Of a stretch of DNA of 64,000 nucleotides, positions 48,601 to 60,839 are shown one piece after another. The translations under genes and the position numbers were made by a program. The DNA comes from Margaritispora aquatica (Eukaryota > Ascomycota > Leotiomycetes > Helotiales > Discinellaceae): contig VJWN01000008.1 in NCBI GenBank assembly GCA_007644065.1, forward strand, positions 746,411-810,410, given 5' to 3'. Position 1 is the first letter of the stretch, and each line of letters starts with the position of its first letter. The notes under the pieces are model-generated. The model did not search any database. It saw nothing but the letters and a program-made list of their open reading frames with translations, and was not told the origin of the DNA.

Positions 48601-50603
48601 CAAAAACTCATTCGAAGATGCTCTTAAAACAGCCATGTGCTCGTCAGGAACCGTGTCTCGGTTCTTGTCGATGAACCCATCCGACTCATAAGTGACGTCG
48701 ATAGCGTAATGGCACACTGTGAATGCTGACTTTCCAAATCTTGGCTTTTTGTAGAATTTGTTTTTGTCTGCTGCATAATTGTGATGCAGTTTCATAACAA
48801 ACTGCTCATCAGAACCCATTGGAAGTCTTGATTCCTCATCGAGCAGAGACAGGATGCCGAGCTTTCCCTCAATGAGATCAATACAAGGCTGGTTGTCAGA
48901 AAAGTCAATGAATGTCCAGTCGATCTGCTCCCGCAAATATTCTTCTTGTTCTAATTTAAAGACGTGGGCGTTGAACTCTTGTTGCAGCTTTTCATTGGCG
49001 TAGTTAATGCAAAATTGTTCAAAGGAGTTCTTTGCAAAATGCTCAAACCCGTAAATATCCAGGACACCAATGAATGACTTTACTCGACTGAGAACATCAT
49101 CTGTAGCAAGTGCAAAATTGATGCTTTCTACCAGCCAATCGAAAAGGCTCGAGTAGATGAATTTCGCTACAGAGTCTCGAACAACAATAGCCTGCTGTTG
49201 TGTCAAATTTGAGGTAATCTTCTCTCCTCTTGTGATTAGCTGCTTCTTGACTGTCCATTTCGCGAACTCGACTGGGTCAACACCAAGGATAGAAGCAGCT
49301 TTTTGTAACGATGGCTCAGTAGCTGCTAAGACTGAGTCTGTCCGTGATGCGGTAATATTGACGTTTCCAAGATGTAGCAGAGCGGCGAGTAATTTAAAGA
49401 TCTCCCCTTGCTGATGACTTTCCACACCGATTGTAGCGAGTGATTTTTTCAATGCCTCAAACTCTGCCTTGTCATCAACTCCGTCAATTGTAGGCGAGCT
49501 TCCTTGGTTCAGATAATTGAACTGTTCTACTGGCAGTAGATCCAACTCCTGCCGTTCGGCGTCCGATGCTCCAGCAACAAGCTGGTAGAAAACATGATAA
49601 TTTCTTTCCTTCAAAGGCTGAAAGACCAGCCTTGAGCGTTCCAGCAGGTACGTTCGTATTTTGGCCCCAATAATGTTCGTCTGATCATCAAACATAATTT
49701 CGATGTATTTTCCAAACCGAGATGAATTGTCGTTACGTGTCGTTTTGGCATTGCCAAATGCCTCCATGATGGGATTTGTAGCTAGAATTTGCTCCTCAGT
49801 CTCACTCATGGTCTCTGTCCCTCTCTTCGTTTTCATGCCACGTTTGTCAGGAGACTCTCTTGTTGCGAAATACCGCATAATATACTTCGCGCTCACAGTC
49901 TTTCCAGCACCAGATTCTCCAGATACCACCACGGTCTGATTCTTCCCACTTCGAAGCATATCACTGAGAATATTAGCTCTAAACCTCAAATGCACGTAAA
50001 GAAAACATACGCAAACGCTTCTTCAGCAATAGCAAACAAATGGGGAGCTTGCGTGGCTCTCTGCTTTCCTGCATAGACTTGAACCATACCCGGCACGTAT
50101 AAAGAGTCCACACGAGCAAAAGGATTCGTCGCTATCAGGACAATACCACTGTACGTATATATCTCCTTTTGTGAGTACCGTAACCGGATAGCCTGAAGAA
50201 CTGTAACCCATTGTGAGCAGAGGAGTACCAAGTTATCGAGGTGAACAAACCGGCTGGCTCGTTAAGATGTGATAAATTCGTCAAATCATCACTGGCTTCA
50301 AGCATCGTTGGGTTCATCAAGGGAGGCAGCTTCGAATTGTTGGTATCCGCCGCCAGAGCCTCCTCTGTCGTTTCAACCTTTTTCGTCTGTCATCGAGGTA
50401 TGTGTCAGTCAACATATTGATCCGCGAGATAGTATACAAGGCCGTGATAGTATATTTGGACAACCAACCTCTCCGTTTGCTAATGTGAAGATCAAAATGA
50501 CCTTGTCCCCATCCGATGTCTTCGAAGTGACCTCGGAGGCAACCCAGCCTTCCGTCACATCGGGCTGCCATGCCTGCGTTCCAATATCATAGCTGTGAGC
50601 CAT
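45636..50603 (-). CDS. MYO2: Class V myosin heavy chain
   Basis: Actin motor that carries secretory vesicles and organelles to the hyphal tip. Five exons, 50603..50469, 50386..50251, 50200..50011, 49963..45819 and 45766..45636; 1578 residues, typical for fungal myosin V. The N-terminus MAHSYDIGTQAWQPDVTEGW is the SH3-like start. The motor carries GESGAGKT (P-loop), NDNSSRFGKYIEI (switch I), LDIYGFEHFAKNSFEQFCIN and the actin-binding IRCIKPNESKESWVFEG. Six IQ motifs span about residues 790-930, such as MIQKNLKAKYYRRKYL and IQRVWRGQKERKAF. A coiled coil follows (KKLQQNYDESSANMKRLQEE), then the globular cargo-binding DIL domain with SNRFLGKLLQSN and VTAFNDLLMRRNF. The last exon supplies WLQTPRLKRLAEIVSAQ. 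Confidence 0.97.
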
Positions 50604-51582
50604 CTGGCCGTTGTCGATGGGTCAAGGCCCGACTTCAACGTCCCTCGAGAGGAATAATAATCCTGGAGCTAAGGGTGAAGGTTGATCCTGCATTAACAAT
50701 GCGGATCTGCGAGGCACAAAAGGAACAGCTTGGTGGTAGTTTAAAGGAGCGGAGGATAAACCAGTACAGAATGCTCGAGTCTGATGGATGGAGAGTCGAG
50801 GGTAGAACTTAACCGTGAAGGTAGATAGTGTGAGAGGAATCGCTGGAGAGAATGTCGCGTAGCAGGTCGGGCTTCACGCAGGGATCTTTTTTGAACCGAT
50901 ACCGACGTGCAGACCTAGCTTCATAGAATAGGGGTAGGGGCTTTTCAACAAGAACAAGTCTGACCGCTTCTCACCGCTGAACGCTTCCTGTGATTCACGT
51001 TCAAGTGTGAATAATTAACTAGGTATGATACAAGTGCTTACAAGTGAATCTATCATTAGGAGAAGCTTAATGAGTATTGGAATCGGATTAATTGATTGTT
51101 GCTCGTTGAAAAACAAACTTCTGAAACGGCAGGCGGTCAGCAAAGGCATATGGGATTAGGAGGCTCACAGCGCCTACAATATGCCCGTGCTTTGTACCTT
51201 TCCTGCTTTACTAACATATATTCACTGGTGAGACTGGATAGAAATCGCCATATCACTATCTCCTGATATGCGCAATCGGTATACCTTATTACACTTCTTT
51301 AACAGCTCAGGCACTGACAGGAGATTCCATGTCAAACTAACGGGAGCTACCCCTGAAATCCGCTTTCTATCAGGGAAGGACATTCCAATCTTGGCACTGC
51401 ACTAATGCAAACTGTTTATATTTTAACTACAAAATCAACGGTCTACTATATCTTCCTATGCCGTGGTCGATTGCAATCCGCTTTTGTTGAAGGATCCTTA
51501 CGACGATTGTTTCCAATTTTTCCCACCACTCCTGTTGAATGCAACCTATTCTAATACTCCAATTCCCAACCCACGTGAATAA
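50604..51582. other. Intergenic, myosin V promoter and 5' leader
   Basis: About 980 bp between two minus-strand genes. It holds the myosin V promoter; an 80-codon plus frame at 50570-50812 is not credible. Nothing else recognised. Confidence 0.4.
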
Positions 51583-53352
51583 TCAATAAAGTATGCGAGT
51601 TACAATTCGAGCTATATTTGTGAGCCAATGCACACCAAAGCACGAAAGTAGTTTTAGCTTACATTCGAGATGCTCAAGGGCATCATGGATGGCCTTGATC
51701 TCATTCGTGTTGACATCGCTGATATCGGCCATGAGGTATGCGACCTATTGAAAGTTAACCATATTCCTCTCACATGTTGATGATTGCCTTACATCTCCTT
51801 TGTTGTCGGTGATCTGTTTATCGACGTTGTGATCGGCGAGAATTTCATTAACTGGCAAAGATTAACAAAGCTACAAAATCAAATATATGATACAGACCTT
51901 TCCTCAGAACACCAGGTCTGTTGTGATGGATATAGATAATCTACGTTTGTTAGCCAATGCAACCCCCACAGCTTTGAATACACATACTCTGGCGTGGTTG
52001 GATTCGTCCAAAGTCAGGGAACGGAGATTGACCTCTGGAAGGTTTACAGCTCCAAGGGTTGTGCCCAGGTTAACATATCTGACCAACGCTTCACTGACTA
52101 AGAAGAGTTTAGAAAATTTCACTAAAAGCAACAGACTCACAAACCTTCTACACCAATAGCTCTCTGTGCCTCCTCCGTGCTGCCTCCGATATGAGGTGTA
52201 AGAATGAGGTTCTTCAGGCTTCTCAAATCCTCTGCCCAGGAGTTCAGACTGTTGGTGAAGTAGTCACCGTTTCCACCTGGCTCGCTTGGGTACACATCTA
52301 GGGCTGCACCAGCAACTTTACCATTTCGCATTGCGTTGATAAGAGCTGGAATATCAACCACAGTTCCACGGCTAGCGTTGATCAAGTAGCTGCCATCTTT
52401 CATCTGCGCAAACTGTGCTGCTCCAATCATGTCTTTTGTCTCTGGAAGCTCCGGAACGTGGCAAGTGACAAAGTCAGCATCGTTAAGCAGCGCGTCTAAT
52501 GTTGGGACTTGCTTGGCTGTTCCAAGAGCCATGAGATTGACTACGTCGTAGTAGATGACAGACATCCCCATAGCCTCTGCAAGAACGGAAAGTTGGGAGC
52601 CAATATGGCCATAGCCAATTATACCTATAATTCGTATTAGTTGAAGAAAATAAAACAAAATGACCAAGTTCTATCATACCAAGAGTCTTGCCTCGAATTT
52701 CCCAACATCTTGAGCTCACCTTGTTCCAAGTGCCTCTGTGAAGCTCACTGGAACGGTCTCCAAGTTGACGGGCAAGGCAAATGATCTCGCCAATGACAAG
52801 CTCAGCAACACTTCGTGAATTTGCAAATGGAGAATTGAAAACAGCAATTCCCTGCTTTGCAGCGAATTCGAGATCAACTTGGTTGGTACCAATGCAAAAA
52901 CATCCTACCACAATCAAGTTCTTTGCTTCGCGAAGGACCTTCTCAGTGAGCTTTGTCTTTGATCTGATTCCGATGACGTGAACAGATCTTCACCAGAAGT
53001 CAGCCAATTAAACAGATGAATCTACTCAAGACTCATACCTAATCTTTTCAATCAATTGATCTTCTGGCAATGATGTCTTCAATGTTTCAACCTGGTACCC
53101 TTGGCTAGTAAGGATCTCAAATCCGCTTTGGTTGACATTCTCTAGAAGTAATATCTTGATATCCTGAGTATCGAAAGGTTTTAGTTGTTTGGGAATGGTC
53201 GTCGTCCTTGTCAGCTGAGGACCGCCATAGCTAGAGGATGGCGATTGGAAACTGAAAGTTGCTGTGGGAGAAGTTGAGAGGTTCAAACTTGTTGAAACTG
53301 CTCTTGCCAATCGACCTGGAGAACCAGCGATATCTTGTGCTTGAGTAGCCAT
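51583..53352 (-). CDS. SER3: D-3-phosphoglycerate dehydrogenase (serine biosynthesis)
   Basis: NAD-dependent first step from 3-phosphoglycerate towards serine. Eight exons, 53352..53039, 52987..52680, 52624..52145, 52097..51988, 51940..51898, 51851..51793, 51744..51663 and 51611..51583; 474 residues. After a Ser-rich N-terminal extension: ILLLENVNQSGFEIL, then VIGIRSKTKLTEKVL, CIGTNQVDLEFAAKQGIAVFN, the Rossmann GYGHIGSQLSVLAEAMGM and the catalytic INASRGTVVDIPAL and TPHIGGSTEEAQ. The C-terminal ACT domain reads RIIYIHHNRPGVLRKVNEIL, then NVDKQITDNKGDVAYLMADI and ends SRIVTRILY. The GTATGT intron at 51987-51941 must be removed to restore RPGVLRKV; read through, it causes an early stop. Four of the last exons are under 90 nt. 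Confidence 0.95.
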
Positions 53353-54047
53353 TTTCAGTCCTGTTATGAGTTGTGTGAAAGAGAAGAATGTATGTTGAGA
53401 AAAGAACCTTAGTGAGTCAGGATGGGAAGCAAGTTTTGAATCACAAAGTTCGAGAAGGCTGAAATGGCGGGGAATTTATGGAGGGGCAATATGTGGGGTG
53501 CAAGGATTACTTAATAATGAGCCAAAGGTGTGCTTTGCAATCTCTGCTTTTGAGCGATTTTGGGATATCTTTAATGGTACTCTTGATCTGATCAGAGAAG
53601 CTGCTTCAAGATAAACTTTGCACTGAAATCTGCATTCCTAATGATTTCGTTTTATGAAAGTGCTGTGCAGTATTTGATGCAGCCTTGTTTTAACGGGTGG
53701 AAAAGGTCCGACTTGGAAAAATCTAGTTCGGTGATGTGATATCACGGGTGCAGACATTTCTTTTCATCGTGACCAGCTCAAATTTCAGTAAACTTTTTTT
53801 TTGTAAACATCTATGAAGTGTGCTCCTCAGTGCCATGTTTCTTGAAGAAACGAAGTGCAGCCTTTAGAGGCCATTAGAAAGGTCTATGAAAACATAGAAA
53901 CATTGTGTTCATGAGTCGTAAACAAAAACACCTGATGCATGATTTCCCCCAACGAATCTACGCCAAAGCACTCAATTCAGACATGGCGAGTAGACTGGCG
54001 TCGATGACCCAATGGAGTGGTTTTAATAAGGCAGTTCAGTGTCGTGT
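53353..54047. other. Intergenic, SER3 promoter region
   Basis: About 695 bp between two minus-strand genes, without a coding frame of interest. The bases immediately before the SER3 ATG (53353-53410) form a purine/pyrimidine-biased leader. Confidence 0.4.
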
Positions 54048-55460
54048 TTAGCTCTGCTTGCATTCAGCAGCCTCCTGCTTTGGTTTTGCGGCATCATCCT
54101 GTGCCGTCGTTAGTTACCAGGTCTTGAATTTTGACTGCAGAGTCCTTACATCATCATCAGACTCCTCCTCATCATCGTCATCATTCAAATCATCATCTTC
54201 CTCATCATCTTCATCCTCAAAGTCACCCTCCTCCATGTCATCGTCGAGCTCCTCAAATTGAAGAGCCTCGCCAGTGAACCAGTCGATAGCACGTGGAATG
54301 AGCTTTTCCTTGACATCCTCACCCAATTGATAGTCAAGTTCCAAACGTTCCTCAATGTCCGAGGCCGCATCGTCATCGTCATCCTCGGTTGGTGCCTTGG
54401 GTGGGGAGAAGAAGTTGAAGAATGATTCTGTTGGTACAGTCTTCTTTACAATGCGAGTTTGCTTGGTATCTTTACGTAAATTAGCAAAGCACATTTGATT
54501 CAGATTTATCAAGCTTACTCTTGTTCCGTTGTTTCTTGCTCTCGACTCTGACTGTGAGATCCTTGCCCGACTTCCAATCAATCTTGTCTCCCTCAGCGTG
54601 GTCGTAGATGAAATCTCCTCCATAGCCATTTTCGTTTTGGTAAAAGTACGTCTTGGTGATGATCTTATTGGTGAAGAACTCATTTTCAGCGAACTCGAAG
54701 ATCAACTTAAAGCCAGGCTTGTCAAGATACTCCATTCGAACGTCAACGAGATCCTTCAAGGCGGCCTCATCCCTGTCGGTTATCATCTCTGCCAAGGAGA
54801 TTTGGTTCTTCATCGCAGACAACCAAAACTCAGGTATACCCTTCACATCTGAAGCCTCCTCCGACTTTCCGGCTGTGTCTGCCTCATCCTCCTCGTCATC
54901 CTCTTCGCCAGCCTTGATTTCCTCGGCGGTAGGCTCAGCAGTACCATTTACGATCGTGGCTCGCTTTTTGTATAGAGGGGTAAACTTGGCAAAGTATTTC
55001 TTTTCCAGCTCAAGTACCTCCTCCTGGAATTCAGCCTCCAACTTCGCATGCTCCTTCTGAACGCCCTTGAGGCCTGCGACGCGACGACGAACCGGTGCGG
55101 GGAGAGCTTCGACGTATCCGGAAGATCTGCCAACGAGCGAGCCAAGTTTGCCCTGAATCATCTGAACAAGCTTAGGATTTTGTGCGAAGATTGATGCAGC
55201 TGCGGCGCGATCAAATTCCTCTGTTATAACAGTTAGTAGTCTAAACCCAAAATTCGGTGAGGGGCAATGAAGATTTGCATACCTTCCTTGATGGTGCTTA
55301 CACCAGGTTGCTGCGCATGCGACGAGATTGGAGCATTGTTTGCAGGTGTGTTCTGAGGGGTGCTAAAGGAAGTTAGGTTTTGAGAGAAGGTGGGGCTGCA
55401 AATGTTGTTGATTGCCTACGGTGCGGTCTGAATATTTTGTTTCTTGGGAATCTCAGACAT
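54048..55460 (-). CDS. NAP1: Nucleosome assembly protein 1
   Basis: H2A-H2B chaperone involved in nucleosome assembly and nuclear import of histones. Five exons, 55460..55420, 55362..55283, 55220..54519, 54469..54150 and 54098..54048; 397 residues. The N-terminus [20 protein letters not shown] leads to [37 protein letters not shown], the long dimerisation helix. The NAP fold continues with [47 protein letters not shown] and the nuclear-export-like region. [12 protein letters not shown] and the acidic tail (strings of Asp/Glu near residues 350-385) follow. The gene shares a 393-bp divergent promoter with the P5B ATPase. Confidence 0.96.
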
Positions 55461-55853
55461 ATTGACGGTTTTGTATTGTCCAAAATGTCTGCGGGGTATC
55501 GGGCGTTTGGAGACGCGTTTGTTTGATGTATCAACCGTATCGTGAACGATGGAACAGGAGTCGGAGCTGTGGTGGTCAAGATGTCGAAGGAAATTCTAAT
55601 TCTTGCTGAACAGAACTTTGACTGTTGGGAAGTGCCTTTGGGACTTCGTTAGTGGCGGCAGATACGCTAGACCTGATATGGATGGCTATCGAATAGTTAA
55701 AGTGGGTACTAGCATGCCAAAGTTCCGATCTGCCTTGCTCTACCGACTTTGTCCCTCCAGCCTCTATCAGTCTGTCACCTTGGAAACTTGGATAATGTGC
55801 GCAACTTTCTCACACATTGGGTATGCTTGAGGCACGAAACTAAAGTTTTCACG
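55461..55853. promoter_or_regulatory. Divergent promoter, NAP1 / P5B ATPase
   Basis: About 390 bp. An in-frame ATG at 55749 precedes the P5B start but encodes unconserved sequence; the 55854 ATG (MDDSNG) is preferred. Confidence 0.4.
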
Positions 55854-58800
55854 ATGGACGATTCTAATGGTGTTCCGATCAATCGTGGTCGTCGGAGCAG
55901 CTCACGAGCAAATGGAACTTCCAATGGACATCATGGGCGCATGTACAGGAGGGACTCGAATTTATCTACCACAAGTTTTTTGGACGAAGTAGAAATGGCC
56001 CAGGATGAGATGTTTTCAGGACCTATGGGCGAAAGCGTCCCAACCAGTGTTTCTTCATTTGCCCATCGGCGAGGCAGAGCTGATTCCACGACCAGTTTTA
56101 CCTATTACCCAGATGAGGAAGAAGAGCCTTTACCTCCTTCAGAGGATGATAGTGCAATTCTCGATGACGAATCCGATATTCATTTTGAGGAGGACGAGTC
56201 CGCAGATTTGGAGGCTGGCGAGCTATCAACAATGAGGAGGACATCTTCTGGTTACTCGAGGACTTCTGTACATGACCGACTTCTTCGAAGTGATAGTGCA
56301 ATGACTGAAGGGAGTGTGCTCGGTCGTGGTCAACGAACAAGTCAGAAGTTTTATATTGTAAATGAGGATCTAACTATTGTTGTGGCGGGCTTCCAAACCT
56401 CGAAATTTGGCTTTGCTGTTTACTTGACTATATGCTTGATGACCTTCGGGCTGGCTTACATTATACTTCGATGGCTTCCTCGGTGGCAGGTCAGACTGAT
56501 TGGTCGTCAGTGTTCCTTACGGGACTGTACCTGGGTCGTTATTGAGGTTAGTCCTCCAAATCCGAAAACAAGAATTTGTATGTGCTCACTACATTAGAAT
56601 CAATGGGGTGAATTTATGGTCCAGGATATCGACTTCAAGGACTATGGCCGGTCTTTGTCAACCGTCTTTGGACCTCCCGCAAAAAGATATATTCTATCTT
56701 ACGACGAGGACGAAGATCCGGTATTAGAGGTTCTACGGGTTCTTGATTATCGCTATATACGATTTTGCTTTCATCCACTGAAGGACAAGTTCATGCTCAC
56801 CAACAGTTGGAAGGATCCAGGGTGGACCGATGTAAAATCCATACGAATTGGTATTGACAGCGATGAGAAGGAAAACCGCGAACTAGTATTTGGCAAGAAC
56901 CTGATAGATATCAAGCAAAAGACAATCCCACAATTGCTTGTAGACGAGGTGGGCAATCCAATCCTGTTAAACACTCAAAACTCATAAGTATAGGCATTTC
57001 ATCCTTTCTATGTTTTCCAAATAGCCAGTTTAGTACTATGGTCACTGGATGAATATTATTACTACGCCGCTTGTATATTTCTCATCTCGCTTTACAGCAT
57101 TACTGATACTCTCATTGAAACACGTTCCGTAAGTATCACTCGCTTTCCCCTTGAACTTGAATCTAACAGCGATCACAGACAATGAAAAGACTCCGAGAGA
57201 TTTCCAGATTCGAATGTGATGTGCGGGTCTTACGAAATTCTTACTGTGAGAGCTCCTGAATACTTAATTTTCATGTACTTACTGTTCCCAGGGAGATATG
57301 TTCCTTCTAGTGAACTAGTGCCTGGCGACGTTTACGAAGTCTCCGACCCAGCTTTGACGCAGTTTCCCTGTGACAGTATTCTCTTAGCTGGTGATTGTAT
57401 TGTAAATGAAAGCATGTTGACAGGTAAGAGAGTTGTTTCAGCCCAACAAACATTAGTTACTGACGGATCAAGGCGAATCTGTTCCCGTGTCTAAGGTGCC
57501 AGCGAACGATGAATCTCTGCAAGTCCTCAACCTCGCTGCAACATCCATTGCCCCTGAACTGGCAAAGCATTTCTTGTTTTGTGGGACTAAAATCATTCGC
57601 GCTCGACGACCACAAGATGACAAAGATGATGAAGCTGTTGCGCTAGCCATAGCTGTCAGAACTGGGTTCAACACTACCAAGGGAGCCTTGGTGCGATCCA
57701 TGCTATTTCCGAAGCCATCTGGTTTCAGTTTCTATAGAGATTCCTTTCGATACATCTCTGTCATGGGTGGGATCGCAATGGTTGGATTCGTCGCTTCTTT
57801 CATCAATTTCATTCGTATGAAGCTGGCATGGCATCTTATCATAGTCAGAGCACTTGACTTGATCACGATTGTCGTTCCTCCAGCTTTGCCTGCCACATTG
57901 ACAATAGGGACAAGCTTTGCTCTGTCACGTCTCAAAAAGAAACAGATATTCTGCATTAGTCCCCAGAGAGTCAATGTTGGGGGAAAGCTTGATATTGTTT
58001 GTTTCGATAAGACAGGTACCTTGACAGAAGATGGTCTAGATGTCCTTGGTATTCGTGTCGCACAACGTCCCTCGAATAGGTTCAGTGATTTGCTCCCAGA
58101 CGCTCTCTCCTTACTACCTGGTGCCGCTTATGAGAGAGATCCCACTATTGAATACGACGCGCATAAAGCTGTTTTGTACACCATGTCAACTTGTCATTCT
58201 CTGCGTGTCGTAGATGGCGAGACTGTTGGGGACCCACTTGATGTGAAAATGTTTGAGTTCACCGGGTGGTCATATGAGGAGGGCGAACAGGGCGGAAATG
58301 ACGCAGAAGATGAGGAGCAGAGTGGGCTCTCTCCTTCTATCGCTCGGCCACCGGCTGGTATGGAGTATGATTTAGATGACAATGTTGGTTCGCGAAGCGA
58401 AGGGGTGAGCCACCTCTACCTCTTGCAGTGTATTATGCTAACCATCTAGCGCTCACCTATTGAACTCGGTGTTTTGAAGGCATTCGATTTCGTGTCACAA
58501 CTTAGAAGAGCCAGCGTTATTGTCCGAAACTTTGGCTCTCCTGGTTGTGATGTCTACGTCAAAGGCGCCCCGGAGTGTATGAAAGATATATGCAAAGCTG
58601 ATTCTTGTAAGTCGCCTTTTCATTTCTTCTTTACTGTATTTTTACTCAACCTTCCGTGGCTGACTGGTGCACTAGTTCCAAGCGATTATGAAGAGCTTTT
58701 GGCATATTATACTCACAGAGGCTTTCGTGTCATTGCATGTGCAACAAAGCATATCGTCAAGCTCAACTGGTTAAAGGTACAGAAGATGAAACGAGAAGAG

Positions 58801-60561
58801 GCAGAATCGGGTCTTGACTTTATTGGCTTCATCATATTCGAGAACAAGCTAAAGCCTAGTACGGCTGGAGTTTTAGACGAGCTTTCAGCGGCAGGTATCA
58901 GAAAGGTCATGTGCACTGGAGACAACATTTTGACAGCAATTAGCGTTGCAAGAGAGTGCAATTTGATTGACAAAGCAGCTCATTGTTTTGTTCCCCATTT
59001 CTCGGAAGGTTCGTTGCGCCAATCTTCTGGCGCGTTTTAGCTCACTCTCATTTAGGTGACCTCCAAGACCCGAAAGCGCGGTTAGTATGGGAAAGTATTG
59101 ATAATAACATATACAAACTTGATGAAAATACTCTTACTGTAGGATGCTCACAGTCCTTGATGACTCATGCTAATCACGACTTTCAGCCCCTACCACCCCC
59201 AATTGAAGGAGACGCTTCTTTGCCATACGATATTTCCAACTTGAGAAACTATTCTCTCGCTGTGAGTGGTGATGTTTTTCGCTGGATCGTTGATTTTGCG
59301 CCACTAGATATTCTACATCGGGTAAGTTCAATGTTTTGCTATCATATATCCACCTACTAATGACTATCAGGTGCTTGTCTGTGGTCAAGTTTTCGCTCGA
59401 ATGTCTCCAGATGAGAAGCACGAACTGGTAGAGAAACTTCAGAGTATCGACTACTGCTGTGGCTTTTGTGGTGATGGGGCCAACGATTGTGGAGCTCTTA
59501 AGGCAGCAGATGTAGGCATCTCTTTGTCTGAAGCAGAGGCGTCTGTAGCAGCCCCGTTTACAAGCCGTGTGTTTGATATTACTTGCGTGCCAGAAGTTAT
59601 ACGGTATGAGCCTTTACCCTTCATTGTGTTCTTCAAACTAATTAATGTTATAGGGAAGGACGAGCTGCTCTAGTCACCAGCTTCAGCTGCTTTAAGTATA
59701 TGAGTTTGTACTCAGCGATCCAGTTCACGTCTGTCAGCTTTCTCTACGCTTCGGCGTCCAATCTTGGAGACTTTCAGGTACAGATTAAACTCCCTTCCTC
59801 CCGATACTTGCGTCTAACATCAGTTACAGTTCCTCTTCATTGACCTGATACTAATTCTACCGATCGCCATCTTCATGGGATGGTCTGGACCATTTCCAAT
59901 ACTATGCCAAAAGCGTCCTACCGCAAATCTTGTCTCACGCAAGGTTCTTACTCCCTTACTCGGACATATTGCGATATGTATCTTGATACAGGCTGTTGGA
60001 TTCCAAGCTGTCCGAAAGCAGCCTTGGTAAGTTCTCCACCCGTATCTCAAGATTCGTCACTAAGGGCAGCCAAGGTACATTCCACCACATTTGGATAGGG
60101 AGAGATCAAACATCGAGAATTCCGAGAATACAACACTGTTCCTAGTATCTTGCTTTGAATACATACTCTCTGCAATAGTACTCAGTGTTGGACCACCATT
60201 TCGCCAATCAATGACGCAGAATTGTAAGTGATGGAATTCTCATTATTTGTTTAAGGCTAACCATACCTTAGTACCATTTGTTGTATGGATCGTTGTTGCT
60301 CTCCTTGTTGCATCCTATCTCCTTTTCGATCCTTCAACAGGGGTCTCGGACTTCATGCAGCTTACAAGTATGAGCTGGGATTTCAAAACCTTTATTTTGG
60401 TCTTAGGCCTCGGATACATAGCTGTGGCTTGGATGTCGGACAAACTTGTGTTTCCCAGGCTAGCGAAGTATGTGGGCAGATTAAGCAAAACCATCACTGG
60501 TAAAGCCAAAAAACGGAAAGCATATAAGATCGTGCTGGAACAGATGCGCGCTCTACAATAG
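55854..60561 (+). CDS. YPK9: P5B-type cation/polyamine-transporting ATPase (Ypk9/ATP13A2-like)
   Basis: Vacuolar/lysosomal P-type ATPase; human ATP13A2 exports polyamines and yeast Ypk9 protects against heavy metals. Fourteen exons (55854-56546, 56598-56948, 56994-57128, 57179-57245, 57292-57423, 57473-58404, 58450-58606, 58676-59008, 59056-59321, 59371-59603, 59654-59777, 59830-60026, 60075-60223 and 60272-60561), all in phase; 1352 residues. A disordered acidic N-terminus precedes the P5 N-terminal membrane region. Hallmarks: A-domain [14 protein letters not shown], membrane motif [11 protein letters not shown] (PPALP marks P5B; P5A has PPELP), phosphorylation site [14 protein letters not shown], nucleotide-binding YVKGAPE and [14 protein letters not shown], hinge [16 protein letters not shown], and C-terminal membrane segments such as [15 protein letters not shown]. 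Confidence 0.95.
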
Positions 60562-60839
60562 ACGTGTCGAGGGTGTAAAAAACTGTATATCTACTGTATT
60601 TTCATAATAGATAGAAGTAATCTAGAAGTACATATTTTTGTTAGTGACGTAGTAGGGGCAACACCAACGAGTTTCATGCTTCGGATACTACGGTAAACGA
60701 CAAGCTCACCACGAGATGATACACGCTTTGATCTTCTGCCCTTCACAACAAAACACTCGGGTTGTTGATATTTAATATTTATTCTCATATTGTCAAGATT
60801 ACTATATTAGGTCACTGTTGTGTTTAATCATCCTCGATT
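60562..60839. other. Short intergenic spacer
   Basis: About 280 bp between two plus-strand genes, too short to hold more than the ATPase 3' end and the promoter of the methyltransferase. Confidence 0.4.

Noticed and set aside
45802..49995. Single-exon myosin start at MHLRF (49995)
   Set aside because: The segment MHLRFRANILS is intron sequence (GTATGT...CTCAG). The real protein continues upstream through three more exons to 50603.
57216..57494. Separate small gene in the P5B ATPase region
   Set aside because: The frame joins intron and exon sequence of the ATPase; [18 protein letters not shown] is the A-domain of the same protein.
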